From: Liolophura sinensis
Lineage: Eukaryota; Mollusca; Polyplacophora; Chitonida; Chitonidae
Reading direction: 5' to 3'
Length of the DNA stretch: 64,000 nucleotides
Assembly (NCBI RefSeq): GCF_032854445.1
Contig: NC_088305.1
Location: 7,257,606-7,321,605, forward strand
In this document: one piece after another, positions 34,110 to 46,895 of the stretch
Layout: each line of letters begins with the position of its first letter
Numbering within the stretch: position 1 is the stretch's first letter
Program-made: the position numbers and the translations under genes
The notes under the pieces: generated by a model
What the model was told of the DNA's origin: nothing
What the model saw: only the letters and a program-made list of their open reading frames with translations
Database searches by the model: none

Positions 34110-34830
34110 TATCAATAGACGTAAACACCAGATATGAGTGGTCGGTCTATCCGAGGAGTAAATATATGTATACAGTAGATATGGGCCACACAAATACACA
34201 GGGTCGGTGTAACCGTAGAACAAATAGACGTAAACAGTAGGTATGGACGACATAAATACACAGGGTCGGACTAACCGTAGAATGAATAGACGTAAACAGT
34301 AGGTCTGGGCCACATAAATACACAGGGTCGGTCTAACCGTAGGACAAATAGACGTAAACAGTAGATATGGACTACATAAATACACAGGGTCGGTCTAACC
34401 GTAGAACAAATAGACACAAACAGTAGATATGGACTACATAAATACACAGGGTCGGTCTAACAGTAGAACAAATAGACGTAAACAGTAGGTATGGACCACA
34501 TAAATACACAGAGTCGGTCTAACCGTAGAACAAATAGACGTAAACAGTACAGATGGGCCTATTCAAGGTTGGACTAACCATAGAAATAGACGTAAACAGC
34601 AGATATGGGTGATGGGAATATGCGAGGTTGGTCTAACTGTACAATAAATAGGCCTATACAGTTGATAGGAGCCACACAAATTGACAAGGTCAGTCTAACC
34701 GTAAAACTAGGCGTAAACTGTAGATATGGGTGACTGAAATATGCGAAATAGATCTAACAGGAAAAATAGACGTAAACAGTGCCGAAGGGCCACACAGATT
34801 CACAGGGTAGGTCTAACAGTAGAAATACGA
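34110..34830. repeat. Minisatellite, 62-bp unit, ~11 copies
   Basis: ggtcgg(t/a)ctaacc at 34202, 34264, 34326, 34388 and 34450, with caaatagacgtaaacagtag and cataaatacacag; units decay towards the right end. Confidence 0.92.
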
Positions 34831-35740
34831 AATGTTTGGGGCTGAGCTACCGCGCAAAACGTTAACACTGTCGCTTAAGGAAAATTAATGGGGGGTCTGT
34901 TGCCAAACAGACGTAACCAGTAGACATGGGATTGTAGCTAACGTAGACCACAGATTGGCACCAGTTTCTGGTCATGCAGTTGGCATCTATATATTCTTTC
35001 GACATGGGCATTTTTGTGCACACTGAAGGATGTAATTGCATATGCACATACCAAACATCTGGAATTTTGTATGTGTGCCTAATTCAGGAAATCTAGATGA
35101 TGCAAACTTATTGTGAAGTCGACTGTATATTGCCCTGAAATCCCCACAGTATGGCTGTAATGTTGACGAAGTCACAATCATTCATTCATAATCAATCACT
35201 TAGCCTATAGTCGTAAAATAAGTAAGCCTAAGGTTGTTGACAGAATGTTGTTATTATGTTGTATATCATAATTGAGCTAATACTGCTTTGGAAGAGTTAA
35301 CAGCTACTATTTGTACCCAGTCCAAATGTGACCATTTTGTGTGGTCTGAGGGCCAGGTATGGCAATGAAATGTGTTACTAATATATTTTATTTTCTCCTC
35401 ACAGGGTTACTCTCCTTTTCCATTGGTCGAGAGACGGTCACAAGATATTCTGCAAAACATGACTTACAATGATCACGCGCTCAAGGAATGCAACGTCACA
35501 CTCACAAAGTAATATCCCAGGTTCACGAGGCAATATCCGACGATCTCGTGCTAATATCCAACGATCACGTGCGTTTATTCCACGACAGTTTTCCCCCTTT
35601 GTTGTCTGCCCGGCGTCTGTGTGTTTGTACAGTGGCCATTTCCAACGGTTTACAGTTATAGCTCCGTTATCGATGTACAAATCCAGCAATTTAAACACAA
35701 CCCAAAAAGGTACAATGTTTTTTCGGTATAATAAAACATA
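34831..35740. other. No gene assigned; one 129-codon minus frame
   Basis: The frame 35438-35827 (minus) contains a short internal repeat (RDRWILARDRRILPRE) and shares its end with the foldback at 35741-35875. No domain is recognised; it is more likely transposon-derived than a host gene. Confidence 0.35.
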
Positions 35741-35875
35741 TGGTACATGATGTGGGATATGATATGAGGAATTGTCAGCTCTCGACACGTGATATTCAAC
35801 TTGGACTTCGCCCTTACTGAATATCACTTCTTGCTGGCTGACAATTCCTCATATCCCATCCCACAGTACGCACCA
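35741..35875. repeat. Long imperfect inverted repeat (foldback)
   Basis: The 39-bp arms 35741-35779 and 35837-35875 are inverted copies with a few mismatches (gatatgaggaattgtcagc versus gctgacaattcctcatatc). Inside them gtgatattca (35789) and tgaatatcac (35818) form a second inverted pair, leaving a short loop. Confidence 0.8.
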
Positions 35876-36049
35876 TTTGTATAATATTGCAACCTTACGT
35901 CATGCATGCTAATAGTGTGAACCACACTTGGAGATCTTAAAATACAGAACTTAAAGCGTACATGAAACGCTTGTTTTTTTTTTAATATGGTGTATATTAT
36001 ATGGCTGAAGATATAGAAGTACAAAAATTAATTCTTGGGGCGTAAAAAT

Positions 36050-36240
36050 GCCTCAGCGGTCAGTTCGGAAATTAAGTAGCGTCAACGATGATAGCTGTCA
36101 AAACAACTTTGCTGGGGCGGGGGGGGGGGGGTGGGGGGTGGGGGGCGGAGCCTGAAGTGGGGGTACTACACTGGTCACGCGTTCTCAGTATGTTCATCGA
36201 TGTTGTCATTTCCGACCATTGACGAAAAATATGCATACCT
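36050..36240 (+). repeat. Dispersed repeat family R4, copy 1, with a G-run
   Basis: cggtcagttcggaaattaag, gatgatagctgtcaaaacaa, tttgctgggg, gatgttgtcatttccgacca, aaatatgcata. A run of about 25 bp that is nearly all G starts at 36115. The second copy is 53715-53880. Confidence 0.65.
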
Positions 36241-36725
36241 CAAGGTACAGAATGGATTGTTAATTATATGAATAAAATTTGATGAAGGTGTTTTCTGAGC
36301 ATTATTTTTCATGATTTCATTAAATTAGTTTCATGAGCAACTCGATTCGATTTGTTCGATTTGCTTTTCAGTTGAAAAATGCATGCAACAGATGTGATTT
36401 TCCCACATCGGTCAAGAATGGCTACCGTGAGTATTCGTTCCTTTCACGCAAAAAAGTGGTGACCACCCTCACAGCTATGATACACCTTATTGTAATCAAC
36501 TATATATGTTGTATAATCTCAAAAACGTGTTTGCTGATCATTATTTTGATATTTATTGATTTGTCTGGGATCATTCGCCTTTATTGTCAGCATTTAGCCA
36601 TTTACTTACACAAAATGTAGAAGAACTCCTCAGTTAAAACCACAGACTCCACACATGTCACATAAATGAGAAACCAAACACTACATCTTTTACTCTGATA
36701 CAACTAGATGGACTAGTAGAACAAT

Positions 36726-37032
36726 TTATATGTGATATTTATTTGTTTGATTGGTGTTTTACGCCGTACTCAAGAATATTTCACTTATACGACGGCGGCC
36801 AATATTATGGTGGACGGAAACCGGGCGGAGCCCGGAAGAAAGGCACGATCATCTGCAGGTTGCTGTAAGACCTTCCTACGAACGGCCGGAGGGGAAGCCA
36901 ACATGAGCTGGACTTGAACACACAGCGAGCGCATTGGTGAAAGGATCCTGGGCCATAGCGCCGTACTGGCGTGCTATCCCCATCTGCCACGCAGACCTCT
37001 TTAGTGTGATGCAGCTGTCTTTCTAACACATT
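36726..37032 (-). mobile_element. Full-length common SINE with exact 19-bp target-site duplication
   Basis: Direct repeats gatggactagtagaacaat at 36707-36725 and 37033-37051 bound a 307-bp insert. Its sense strand is minus: head with ggtctgcgtggcagatgggg, B box GTTCAAGTCC, core and the inverted tail tatttatttgtttgattggt at 36739. About 30 bp at the 5' end are not in other copies. Confidence 0.93.
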
Positions 37033-37051
37033 GATGGACTAGTAGAACAAT

Positions 37052-37870
37052 AGAGTCAGGCCAAAAAAAATTTGTGGGGGTAGATTTGCAGGCCACGTAC
37101 AAGTGTGTACGATACAATGTAAAGCGTGACACGGACAATAAATGTCCAGTGGTCAGTCGAGGGCAGATTACAACAACAAAAATGGATATTGAAGTTATCT
37201 ACAAACAATCTACAGATAACCGCATTTTAATCCTCCTTTAATCTTTTTTTAAGGTGATGTCTTTGCTTTTAGAACATACACATCGTGGGTCCAACATTGT
37301 AGTAGTCGTCTGAACCACTCTACCTCCAGGCGTTTAATCAACGAGGTCGTGAATTCTTTCCCAAATGTTGTCGTTTAGGATTTGTCCTAGTGTTAAGAGG
37401 TGTAACCGGTATCTGAAAAAAGGCGATGTATTCCTCCGGTTACCTCCAGCAACACACTTCCCCGCCGTTATGTAAGGAAAGTATCCTTGGGCAGGACGCT
37501 ATATAAGCCCCAATTAAGTATGTAAATATAAAAAACAATAAGCACTGGAGTCATAGAAGATTGCACCATAGGGAGTAAAACCAGAACAGTGACTACAGTG
37601 GCATTGTTGGTAAATGGTCACACGATCCAGTGATTGACATGAACCGTAAGACACACCTTATGTACACAGCCTATTCTTGTGGAAATGGCGAAAGGACATG
37701 ACTACACAGTTACACAAAAGTTAGGTTTTCTCTAGGTTGTAGGGAATCAAACTTCATCAACATTATTGTTTTCGTAATTTGTAATTAATAGTTTATAAGC
37801 ATAGCGATAAAAATAGATCCTAGTACCTGTTCATCACTGACTGGGCTCATTTTGATGGATCGCGCTGCAA
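37052..37870. other. Unassigned intergenic DNA
   Basis: No element or exon recognised. Confidence 0.35.
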
Positions 37871-37871
37871 G

Positions 37872-38133
37872 CATATTTATTAGATTGATGTTTTACGCCG
37901 TGCTCATGAATATTTCACTGATACGACGGCGAACAGCATCATGGTGGGAGGAAACTGTGGACAGAGATCCTGGGAAACCCACGACCATCTGCAGGTATCT
38001 GGCAGATTGTTCCACGTACGACCGGACAGGAAGCCATCATAAGCTGGAGTTGAGCTCATAGCAACCGCATTTGTGAGAGGCTTCTCAGCTATTTTGCTGC
38101 GCTAGCACGCTAACAACTAGGCCAGGAAAGCGC
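37872..38133 (-). mobile_element. Common SINE, near full length
   Basis: Inverted tail atatttattagattgatgtt, then acgccgtgctcatgaatatt, cgacggcgaacagcatcatg, ctggagttgagctcatagca and, at the head end, gctgcgctagcacgctaaca. Confidence 0.82.
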
Positions 38134-38734
38134 CCAGGCTTCCATTGAATGGAATGGAATGGCCCTAGGTTGGTGTGCTGGTCGGGATTGGCTTGTTTTC
38201 TTTAATTCCGATTCCTTGTCAACAACGTCTCTTGATTTAGTCTTTCTTGATTATCGTCTTTCCATATCATTTCTATACCATTCTAATTTCTTTGATTCAA
38301 AGGCCACTCCCAGTTTGAGTCACATGATATGTCTGACTCACGTGGCTAGTATCACGTGACCGCTGATCATCCAGCACCACGGTCGTCTCGATATTTTTCT
38401 ACTGCGTAAATTGTTCTGATATCCATAAGGGCAGAAAAATAAGCTGTGGTCAACTACGGGTCATCGGTTACCAAGACAACCGCGGGATATTTTTACGCAA
38501 AAGCTACGATAAAGATTAATTCACCGTGTATGATGAGGGGTTTGACCATCTCCGTTTAATAAGTTACTGGTCGGGAAAAGAAACCTCTCTAAGCAGTTTG
38601 GTATGCTTGCTAGAGCCGACAGATTTAACCATTGTCATGTTGATCACTTGTCTGAAGAGCAAATTCAGTTCAGACAACCATTTATAGGTCTAGTGAAGAT
38701 TCAGTCATTGAGTTTACTTACATGCAAAACTGCC

Positions 38735-39190
38735 ATTTTCGAAAATGTATTTGCCTGTCATGTTTGGTATATCATTATTGATGTAAAATGTATTTGCCTG
38801 TCAGGTTTGGTATAGCATTATTGATGTAAAATGTATTTGCCTGTCATGTTTGTTATAGCATTATTGATGTAAAATGTATTTGCCTGTCATGTTTGTTATA
38901 GCATTATTGATGTAAAATGTATTTGCGTGGACATCATGTTTGGTATAGCATTATTGATGTAAAATGTATTTGCCTGTCATGTTTGTTATAGCATTATTGA
39001 TGTAAAATGTATTTGCCTGTCATGTTTGTTATAGCATTATTGATGTAAAATGTATTTGCCTGTCATGTTTGTTATAGCATTATTGATGTTAAATGTATTT
39101 GCGTGGACATCATGTTTGGTATAGCATTATTGATGTAAAATGTATTTGCGTGGACATCATGTTTGGTATAGCATTACTGATGTAAAATGT
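38735..39190. repeat. Minisatellite, 43-bp unit with 46-bp variant, ~10 copies
   Basis: tgtaaaatgtatttgcctgt, catgtttgttatagcattat tga; three units carry gcgtggacatcatg instead of gcctgtcatg. Confidence 0.92.
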
Positions 39191-39500
39191 GACTTCATAA
39201 AGAAAAAATCATTCTCAAAATAAAAACTGTTTACTTTGGCAAAAAATTCGTTTTGAAATAAAATTGGGCGCTTTTGAAGTAATCCTGCTAACCACTTTTA
39301 GAATAAAAACTGACAATAATCGAGATGTTCCACTCTTGACTATAAGCTATGAAGAAACTGCATTTGTGATTTTCAAAATCGGTCAGAAGTTTTCAAAAGT
39401 ATACAGTAAAATTAATTCAAAACTGGTGAAATATTTTTGTCACAAAACCAAAAGATTTTTTGGGTTTCCCTACATATGCACCAACTGTACACTCTTCAAC

Positions 39501-39775
39501 TATTTGATATTTATTTATTTTTGGATTGGTGTTTTACGTCGTACTCGAGAATATTTCACTTATACATCTACTACGGCGGCCAGTATTATGGTGGGAGGAA
39601 ACTGATCAGAGCCCAGGGGAAACCTACGATCATCCGTCGGTGTCAGACAGATCTTCCCACGTACGACCGGAGAGGAAGCCAGCGTAAGCTGAACTTGAAC
39701 TCACTGCGCCCGTATTGGTGAGTAGCTCATTGCGCCGAGCTGGCACGCTAACCACCTCGGTCAAGGAGGCCCCCG
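39501..39775 (-). mobile_element. Common SINE, near full length, with 11-bp target-site duplication
   Basis: cactcttcaac at 39490-39500 and 39776-39786 flank the element. The tail is tatttatttatttttggatt, and the head reaches gaggcccccg, the inverse of the usual cgggggcctc start. Confidence 0.87.
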
Positions 39776-39786
39776 CACTCTTCAAC

Positions 39787-42120
39787 ATTTACAGCAGCAG
39801 TTCATTTACAAAGAACATCCCCCAAAGAGTTTTTTAATAATAGTATATATTTGGACGTGTTCAAGGGCTAAGTCTTTTTGCTTTAAACGCATATGTTTTA
39901 AACTTCAAAACAACATTTTTCCCAACATGAAGTCGTCACTGCCATTGAATGTCGACGTTTGACCTACACCATTATAAGGTGTGTGTGACAGCCTTTGAAA
40001 GAACGGAAAATCCCTCTACAGAACTTGCCGAAATTTGTATTTTGTTTACATCGATGTTTCATTCGGCACAGTGATTGATGGCCTACTCAACTCAGTCATC
40101 TGTAAAACCTTCTCACGTCACAGGTCACATACATCTTGCTGGACATGTGATGTTCTTCTCATAGTTCGATTTTAATAAATGTGTTTTTGCTTTCAAGTTG
40201 TGTTATAAAACAATTCACACATAAAATGAAAATGTTTACACACTTGTTTTGTTTCCGTGTTATATCCGAGACGAATGTATCTAAAGGTATAAGATGTCCA
40301 AAAAATTATAAGCTGGAAACTGTGTTTTTGAGAACTGGAGAAAGGTGCGAGAGAGGAGAGGATAGGCGCAAACAGATATGGACATAACAAAGGAAGCATA
40401 TGGTGCACTTTCAAATTACATTTCGTCTCTCTGAAAAAGTGGCATCATTGTGCTGAATATTACATAAAAACGGATTGCATGATAATGTCGCCTTGACCTG
40501 ACCGTCGCTAGGTCCTTTATGTGTGTATTATGTAATCGGAAACCCCTTGGCACCCGACATGAGCTGTGTAGCTGCCTCATCAAATCGCGTGCTAATCACA
40601 GATAATCGGATGTCAGATTCCTGTTTGTTTCAAACTTTACAGACGCCTCGTCGTTAGGATGACATACATCAGCTGGTCGGCAGAGTGACAGATGCTAGCC
40701 TAGCTCATTCTTGACGGGGGTCGAAAGTGTACTGGCACAAAATGTCCAAACACATCGAGTGCCTCAACAGGATGGCCTTTGCATCATATTGTCGGTTTAC
40801 CCGTCCAAGAATTGGATGTGTAAACTTTACATGAACCGATGGTTTAATCATGATAAGACCTTGACATTAATTACCCAGTAAAGCTATCGAAAGAATCTCT
40901 GCGACCGCTCCTTATTGACGTCGACAATATCATAGCCATATCGTAGCGGTGCGATTACAGAATTAATGGCAGCAGGCTATCACGAGCCTGTCTTACACTC
41001 TAAAATGTTTTCATATAAGAAAAAACCCAACATATGTCACATAAACCCAACATTTGATATACTACGCAGTTGATTTCCTGCTGGTCTCTTTTTAATGCTT
41101 GTTGTTCTGCGATAACGGGAAATGAGTAAGTGTGCTGCACTGCGTCACGTGGTTAATGATCTGTCATTACAACACGAGGTAACATCACGAGTTCATCGTC
41201 TCAGTCACATGCCATTTACAATCACGCGCCACAGCTAAAGCGAAAAAAAAAGACAAAAAAATGATACCAGGTATGACTGGACAAAGCGTACCACGTATGT
41301 CGCCTCCAACATCAATATTCACGATCTGTTTAAAACATGCTATATAGAACAATCATTTTCTGGTCGTGTACTTTTTTACCCACCGACGAAAGAAAAAAAT
41401 CCATGGGACATTTTGATCCTTAGACAAAACGCCGGTTGGGAGGTGATAGTGTACAGTCTTGTCTTTTTATGTGGGGGGAGATTTGTGTTTTTATTAGACG
41501 TTTAAGCTTTACAACGGATGTCGTACTGGTAAGATGTACAGCAAACAAATATACAAAAATATAACAACATACAACATATAAAATACGCAATAAGTCTAAA
41601 ATATTTTGCAGGGCCATATAGGCTGCGACCTTTGTGACCCCGAGAAGGTCGAGATCTTGATGTGCCCTTGTGGAACACGTGAATATCACGGAAGGCGTGG
41701 GGTTGCGAAGGTCGCTTTGAGAATTGGTCGATATCAGCCACCATAGTTCCTTGATGGTACATCATATGTAACCGTTGTTCTCAGCGTCAGCTGATTCATT
41801 ACCTGTCCGAAGAGGTCGCGAGCTCGAATCCAATCCAGGACGATTACCTGTAAATTTAACTCATGAGGACTATTACGCAAGTTCCTGATGAAGGCTCCTG
41901 CTTTACTCTGAGCACTCCGATTTCCTCCATACCTGTAACATGACCCCTATTCCACAGGGAATAGTAAATTTCTCCTTCTTACTTTCACTGTCGTGTATCT
42001 ACATGTTTATAGATAACGTCAATGAAAAGACCGACATCTACTGTTCATGCTGTCCAGGTAAGTTCCGAGTTCGAACTCTTCTGTCGTCGAAAGTCAAAAA
42101 AATTCATCGATTATCATGTG
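39787..42120. other. Long non-repetitive stretch without recognised gene
   Basis: No common repeats and no supported exon. 40860-40990 (gacattaattacccagtaaa, acagaattaatggcagcagg) has homeodomain-like TAATTA words of the sort found in conserved noncoding elements; function is unproven. At 41954-42051 an ag-acceptor/gtaagt-donor pair frames GIVNFSFLLSLSCIYMFIDN..., a possible orphan exon. Confidence 0.3.
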
Positions 42121-42132
42121 ACTTGTGAAAAG

Positions 42133-42336
42133 TGTTAGGCAACCATTGTTGACATCAATTTACCCATCCCTTGCCTCACCGTGTTCGAGGGGCACAAATG
42201 ACAACCTCTTTTCCTTTAGAAACTTACAAAGTTCACAGTTATCTCCATCGCCTTCTTTCTCTAAATCACCTTTTTGCGAAATTTTTTTCAGACGCCCATG
42301 TAATAATAAATGTTATCCAGGAATAGTTGCCTAACA
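42133..42336. mobile_element. Small terminal-inverted-repeat element (MITE-like), 204 bp
   Basis: tgttaggcaac at 42133-42143 is inverted as gttgcctaaca at 42326-42336, and the match extends with mismatches (tgttaggcaaccatt versus tgttaggcaactatt). No clear target duplication, so the superfamily is open. Confidence 0.6.
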
Positions 42337-42458
42337 TTTTTGACAGGTCACATGTTACATCAGGACTTTTTTGACCCTTTAGCGTCCTCCTATGTCACAG
42401 TGGTGACCCAAGTGGAAATAAATGAAGTTGAAATTTGACAGGCAAACCGCTCTATAAG

Positions 42459-42669
42459 TTATTTATTTATTTATTTGATTGGTGTTTTAAGCCGTACTCA
42501 AGAATATTTTCACTTATACGACGGCGGCCAGCAATATGGTGGGTGGAAACCGGGCAGAGCCCGGGGGAAACCCACGACCATCCGCAGGTTGCTGAGGGAC
42601 CTTCCCACGTACGGCCGGGAAGGAAGCCAGCAAGAGCTGGACTTGAACTCACAGCGACCGCATTGGTGC
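42459..42669 (-). mobile_element. 5'-truncated common SINE
   Basis: atttatttatttatttgatt tail, taagccgtactcaagaatat, cgacggcggccagcaatatg, acggccgggaaggaagccag, tggacttgaactcacagcga; stops at gcattggtg. Confidence 0.88.
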
Positions 42670-43310
42670 TGTTTAAGTTACTTTGTCTGCCTGTTAGTGT
42701 GTCTGTAGATCGGCCGGTCAAATTTTTGACGTTCTATCTTTTTACCTTACTAATAGGCAATTTACTCAGCGAGTACAGGAGAGTGCAAGACGAGACGAAA
42801 AACTAAGCAGTGCCCATTTTGTGTAGGTTGCCGTAGCGATTGCGAACTTGTACTTATATTATACCGTGGAGGTGTATATGAATTGATATATGATAATACA
42901 TAAAGATTACATGATATACAAGTGTTTACAAGTGTTTTACAGCATAATCACAAGAAACTCTATAAGTATCTCACTGAGGACAAGGAGAATAAAATTGTGA
43001 CATTAAAGGCTGAACGCAAAATAAGACTAAGTGCACGATCATGTATGTGGAAACGTCAACCAGGTCTGCTGGGCGCAGCGATGTGAGGGAAGCGGCCTGA
43101 CTGGAGCGTATGCATCGGATAGTGCAACTGGGTACCACACAATCTCAGTAAGTCATGCAGCGGTAATGCTAGTTAGAAAAGAACACCTTAAGACACAGTG
43201 GCATTCTTCCGATAACTCCTACAGACAAGATTAGCAAAGAATATTCGCCACAAAATGGGCAACAAAAACCCGCCAAAAGAAGTTCACAATCCTGGGCTTC
43301 AAAGTTAGAA
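42670..43310. other. Unassigned intergenic DNA
   Basis: Nothing recognised. Confidence 0.35.
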
Positions 43311-43580
43311 GGGGCCTCCGTGGCTCAGTCCGGTTAGCGCGCTAGCGCAGCGTAATGACCCAGGAGCCTCTCACCAATGCGGTCGCTGTGAGTTCAAGTC
43401 CAGCTCATGCTGGCTTCCTCTCCGGCCGTAAGTGGGAAGGTCTGACAGGCAACCTGCGGATGGTCGTGGGTTTCCCCCCGGGCTGTGCCCGGTTTCCACC
43501 CACCATAATGCTGGCCGCAGTCGTATAAGTGAAATATTCTTGAGTACGGCGTAAAACACCAATCAAAAAAAAAAAAAAAA
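43311..43580 (+). mobile_element. Full-length common SINE with 12-13-bp target-site duplication and pure poly-A end
   Basis: Starts ggggcctccgtggctcagtc, A and B boxes present, ends caccaatc plus about 16 A rather than (AAAT)n. Flanks tcaaagttagaa (43299-43310) and tcaaaggttagaa (43581-43593). Confidence 0.92.
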
Positions 43581-44309
43581 TCAAAGGTTAGAATTGCACG
43601 TGAAACAAAAGTGAACGATATATCAGCGAAGGAAAAGCAATGTGATTTATAAACAAGTGGTCCCAGCATGGCGGTTCCCAAAAGTTTGACAACGACAACA
43701 TATCCGATTGTTAAATCACATGATATTTGCACGTGATACAGTGAGATTACCGGTTGACCTTTGAAGGAAGTCCAACAGAGACAGAAAGCGTAGTGTGTAA
43801 CTTGGAGCGGGTATCTCACCATTGGTCTGACGAAGGAAGTAAGATTAGTTCTATTTTAGACTGCTTTAGAAAGAGAGGAAACGTGATTTGGAGAAAAGCT
43901 AAAGTCAAAATTATTATGAACACTCTCAATATTTTTTAAAATTTGTCACCTTTTACTAGTCTGTGTGTTTTCTGGTAATATTTATTTTCTGCAGTTTGTT
44001 ACAGGCGATGCATTGAATTATTTGAATTAATTCTTTTAAGTAAAATCTATATGCTTGGACGACATGTATCATTTAATTTTTCCATAAGGGCTCCATTTTA
44101 TATTTATGTATTCCTTTGATTGTTGTTTAACGTAATAACGCCATTTTAATGGAAAGTCCGGTTGACGGATTAAACCACCGAGCTTTGACAACGAATTTAT
44201 AGATTCATACTGATGGAAGGCAAAACGCCAAAACTTCATGTAAGTCCACACGAGTCCACACGAGTGAGCACCCTTCGACCACGTATGTTCACACCAAGAC
44301 TCCAAGACC

Positions 44310-44465
44310 GATATGGTCGTAAGTGCCAAGACCTGGTAACAACCTGTAGATTGTCATGGGTTTCCCTTGGACTCCGCCCAGTTTCGTCCGACCATAATGC
44401 TGCTCGCCGTCTTATAAGTGAAATATTCTTGAGTACGGTGTAAAAACAAATCAGACTAAATAAAT
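44310..44465 (+). mobile_element. 3' part of a common SINE
   Basis: tggtcgtaagtgccaagacc, gtagattgtcatgggtttcc, gaccataatgctgctcgccg, ttcttgagtacggtgtaaaa, actaaataaatcc. Confidence 0.8.
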
Positions 44466-45510
44466 CCAAGAATTTTCACAGTTCATAAAGAATCAGGATT
44501 TCACTATGTTCATTAGAGCAGAAATCTTTCATTGGATAATGAACTGAACTAGTGATAGGGTTAGACTGTCTGCATTACGCGCTGGAGGCACGGCGTTCAA
44601 TCCTGAGTAATATCACGCCTTGACACCGCAAACACCGGTAGGTCCTGGGTTATACTGAGTGACTGAGTGGCTGAGTAGGGTAGAGTGTCATATCAGATTC
44701 TTGGGCGTGACGTTCTATGAGGCAGCACTATAAAGGGTTTGGCACCAGACTGCTGGAAAGCATCACTGTCACGAAACGGTTGAAATAATACAAAAAGCGA
44801 TGTTCAAGCCCACACGATAGACGAATTAAAGGGAGGGTATTATGGAATACCATCCCCCGGCGAGGTTTTATTAATAATTCGCACAAGCAGATTGCACTCT
44901 TGCGCCATGAAAATCTTGTAGTGGAATGTGACCCGGTCGATTTGACCTGATTTTGTTTAGCAAACCGAAAGCTTGGCAGCTGTTCTGCATATTCAAATAC
45001 ATGGAATCCCTGCAGGATTACGCCTTTGACGCCGTGCATGACATCTCGACTGGAATTGTCATAAAGCACTGAGTCTGTTGACGTCTGCACAATCAATATC
45101 ATTTAATGACAGCTTGGAGAAAAGTCGTAACGCTTCCCAGCAACGGATATGCGAAAAAACAGCTGAGACGTGGTCTAATAACGTATTAAATAGCGACCTT
45201 CGGACTAGGCCCCGGAACGTGGATGGGTATATTGGCCGGTATCAGTTCGGACAACATCGATAATTTCCGTAATAAATGAAAGTTTTGCGTCAACATTAAC
45301 TCGTACATCAATCATATTCAGCTGGCTCGTTGATTTATTGGATGCCATGGATTTTTTAAGGATGGCAATAAATTTCCATGAGACGGGTTGTCTTTGAAAC
45401 GAGCATACGGGTGATTTTCTGGTGAACTCTAATAAACCAGCTGTAATTAAGCAAACAATATTGTTGACGGCTAAAACCTCGTTTATAATTCTTGAATGAA
45501 AATGACCTCA
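44466..45510. other. Unassigned intergenic DNA
   Basis: A 124-codon minus frame (44728-45102) has no recognised domain. 44820-45060 and 45330-45480 are non-repetitive and rich in homeobox, forkhead and E-box-like words (ctgtaattaagcaa); regulatory function is only a possibility. Confidence 0.3.
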
Positions 45511-45514
45511 TCGT

Positions 45515-46895
45515 GCATCTGCATGATGTGCACGATCCTGTTTGAGATCGTGCTTGGGATCATGTGCACTATCGTGTTTCTGATCATGTGCACGATCATG
45601 TTTGTGATCATGTGCACGAGCATGTTTGTGATCATGTGCACGATCATGTGTATCTGATCATGGGCACGATCATGTGTTTGTTATCATGTGCACGATCATG
45701 TTTGTGATCATGTGCACGATCATGTTTGTGATCATGTGCACGAGCATGTGTTTGTTATCATGTGCACGATCATGTGTTTCTGATCAAGGGCATGATCATG
45801 TTTGTGATCATGTGTTTGTGATCATGTGCACGATCATGTTTGTGATCATATACACGATAATGTCCACGACTATGTAAACGATCAATCTTGCGATAATGTT
45901 TATGATGTGCTTGCTAATGTGTACGACCATGTATACAATCATGTGCGTGTCCTTGTGTACGATTACATGTACGTGTGCCATCATTTTCGTGATCGCACAT
46001 ACGATTATGTGTGCAATTATGTACATAATCATGTGTACCATCATCTGCACGATTATGTGTACCATCATGTGCACGTTCATCTTTATCATCACCTGCACGA
46101 TCATGTATACCATCAAGTGCACGATCATGTGTACCGTCATGTGCACGTTCATCTTTATCATCACCTGCACGATCATGTATACCATCAAGTGCACGATCAT
46201 GTGTACCGTCATGTGCACGTTCATCTTTATCATCACCTGCACGATCATGTATACCATCAAGTGCACGATCATGTGTACCGTCATGTGCACGACCACGTGT
46301 ACACACATGTGTATGATCATGTGTACCATCATGAGCACGATCATGAGCGTGATTATGTGCACGACCATGTGTACCATCATCTGCACGATTATGAGTGCCA
46401 TCATGTGTACCATCATGTGCACGACCATGTGCGTGTTCATATGCACAACCATGTGTACCATCATTTGCATGAACATGCGTACCATCATCTGCCCCATCAT
46501 GTGTACCGCCATCTGCTCCATCATGTGTACCATCATGTGTACCGTCATGTGCACCATCATGTGTACCATCATGTGCACGACTATGTGTACCATCATGTGT
46601 ACAATTATTTGTACATTCATGTGCGTAATCATGTGTACCATCATCTGCACGGTCATATGTACGATTGGACGTATTTGTGCGATCATTTTGGTGATCGCAT
46701 ATACGGCTATGTGCGTAATCATGTGTACCATTATGTGCACGATCACGTGTACCATTATGTGCACGATCAAGTGTACCATCAACTGCACGATGACGTGTAC
46801 CATCATACGCACGATCGTATGTACCATCATGTGCACGATCAGGTGTACCATTATGTGCACCACCACATGTACCATCATGTTCACGATCACACTTC
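45515..46895. repeat. 1.4-kb minisatellite of a near-palindromic 12/24-bp unit
   Basis: Built from catgtgcacgat, catgtgtaccat and catgtttgtgat words. gtgcac and atgatcat-type steps are self-complementary. At 46069-46284 a 72-bp block (gtgcacgttcatctttatca...) is repeated three times at 46069, 46141 and 46213. The 12-bp phase leaves two plus frames (377 codons each) and one minus frame (360 codons) open. Confidence 0.95.

Noticed and set aside
43394-43822. 142-codon minus frame and similar frames at 9138-9440, 24368-24620, 39437-39721, 42435-42806 and 49665-49917
   Set aside because: All are translations of the common SINE; they share the same peptide words because the DNA repeat is shared.
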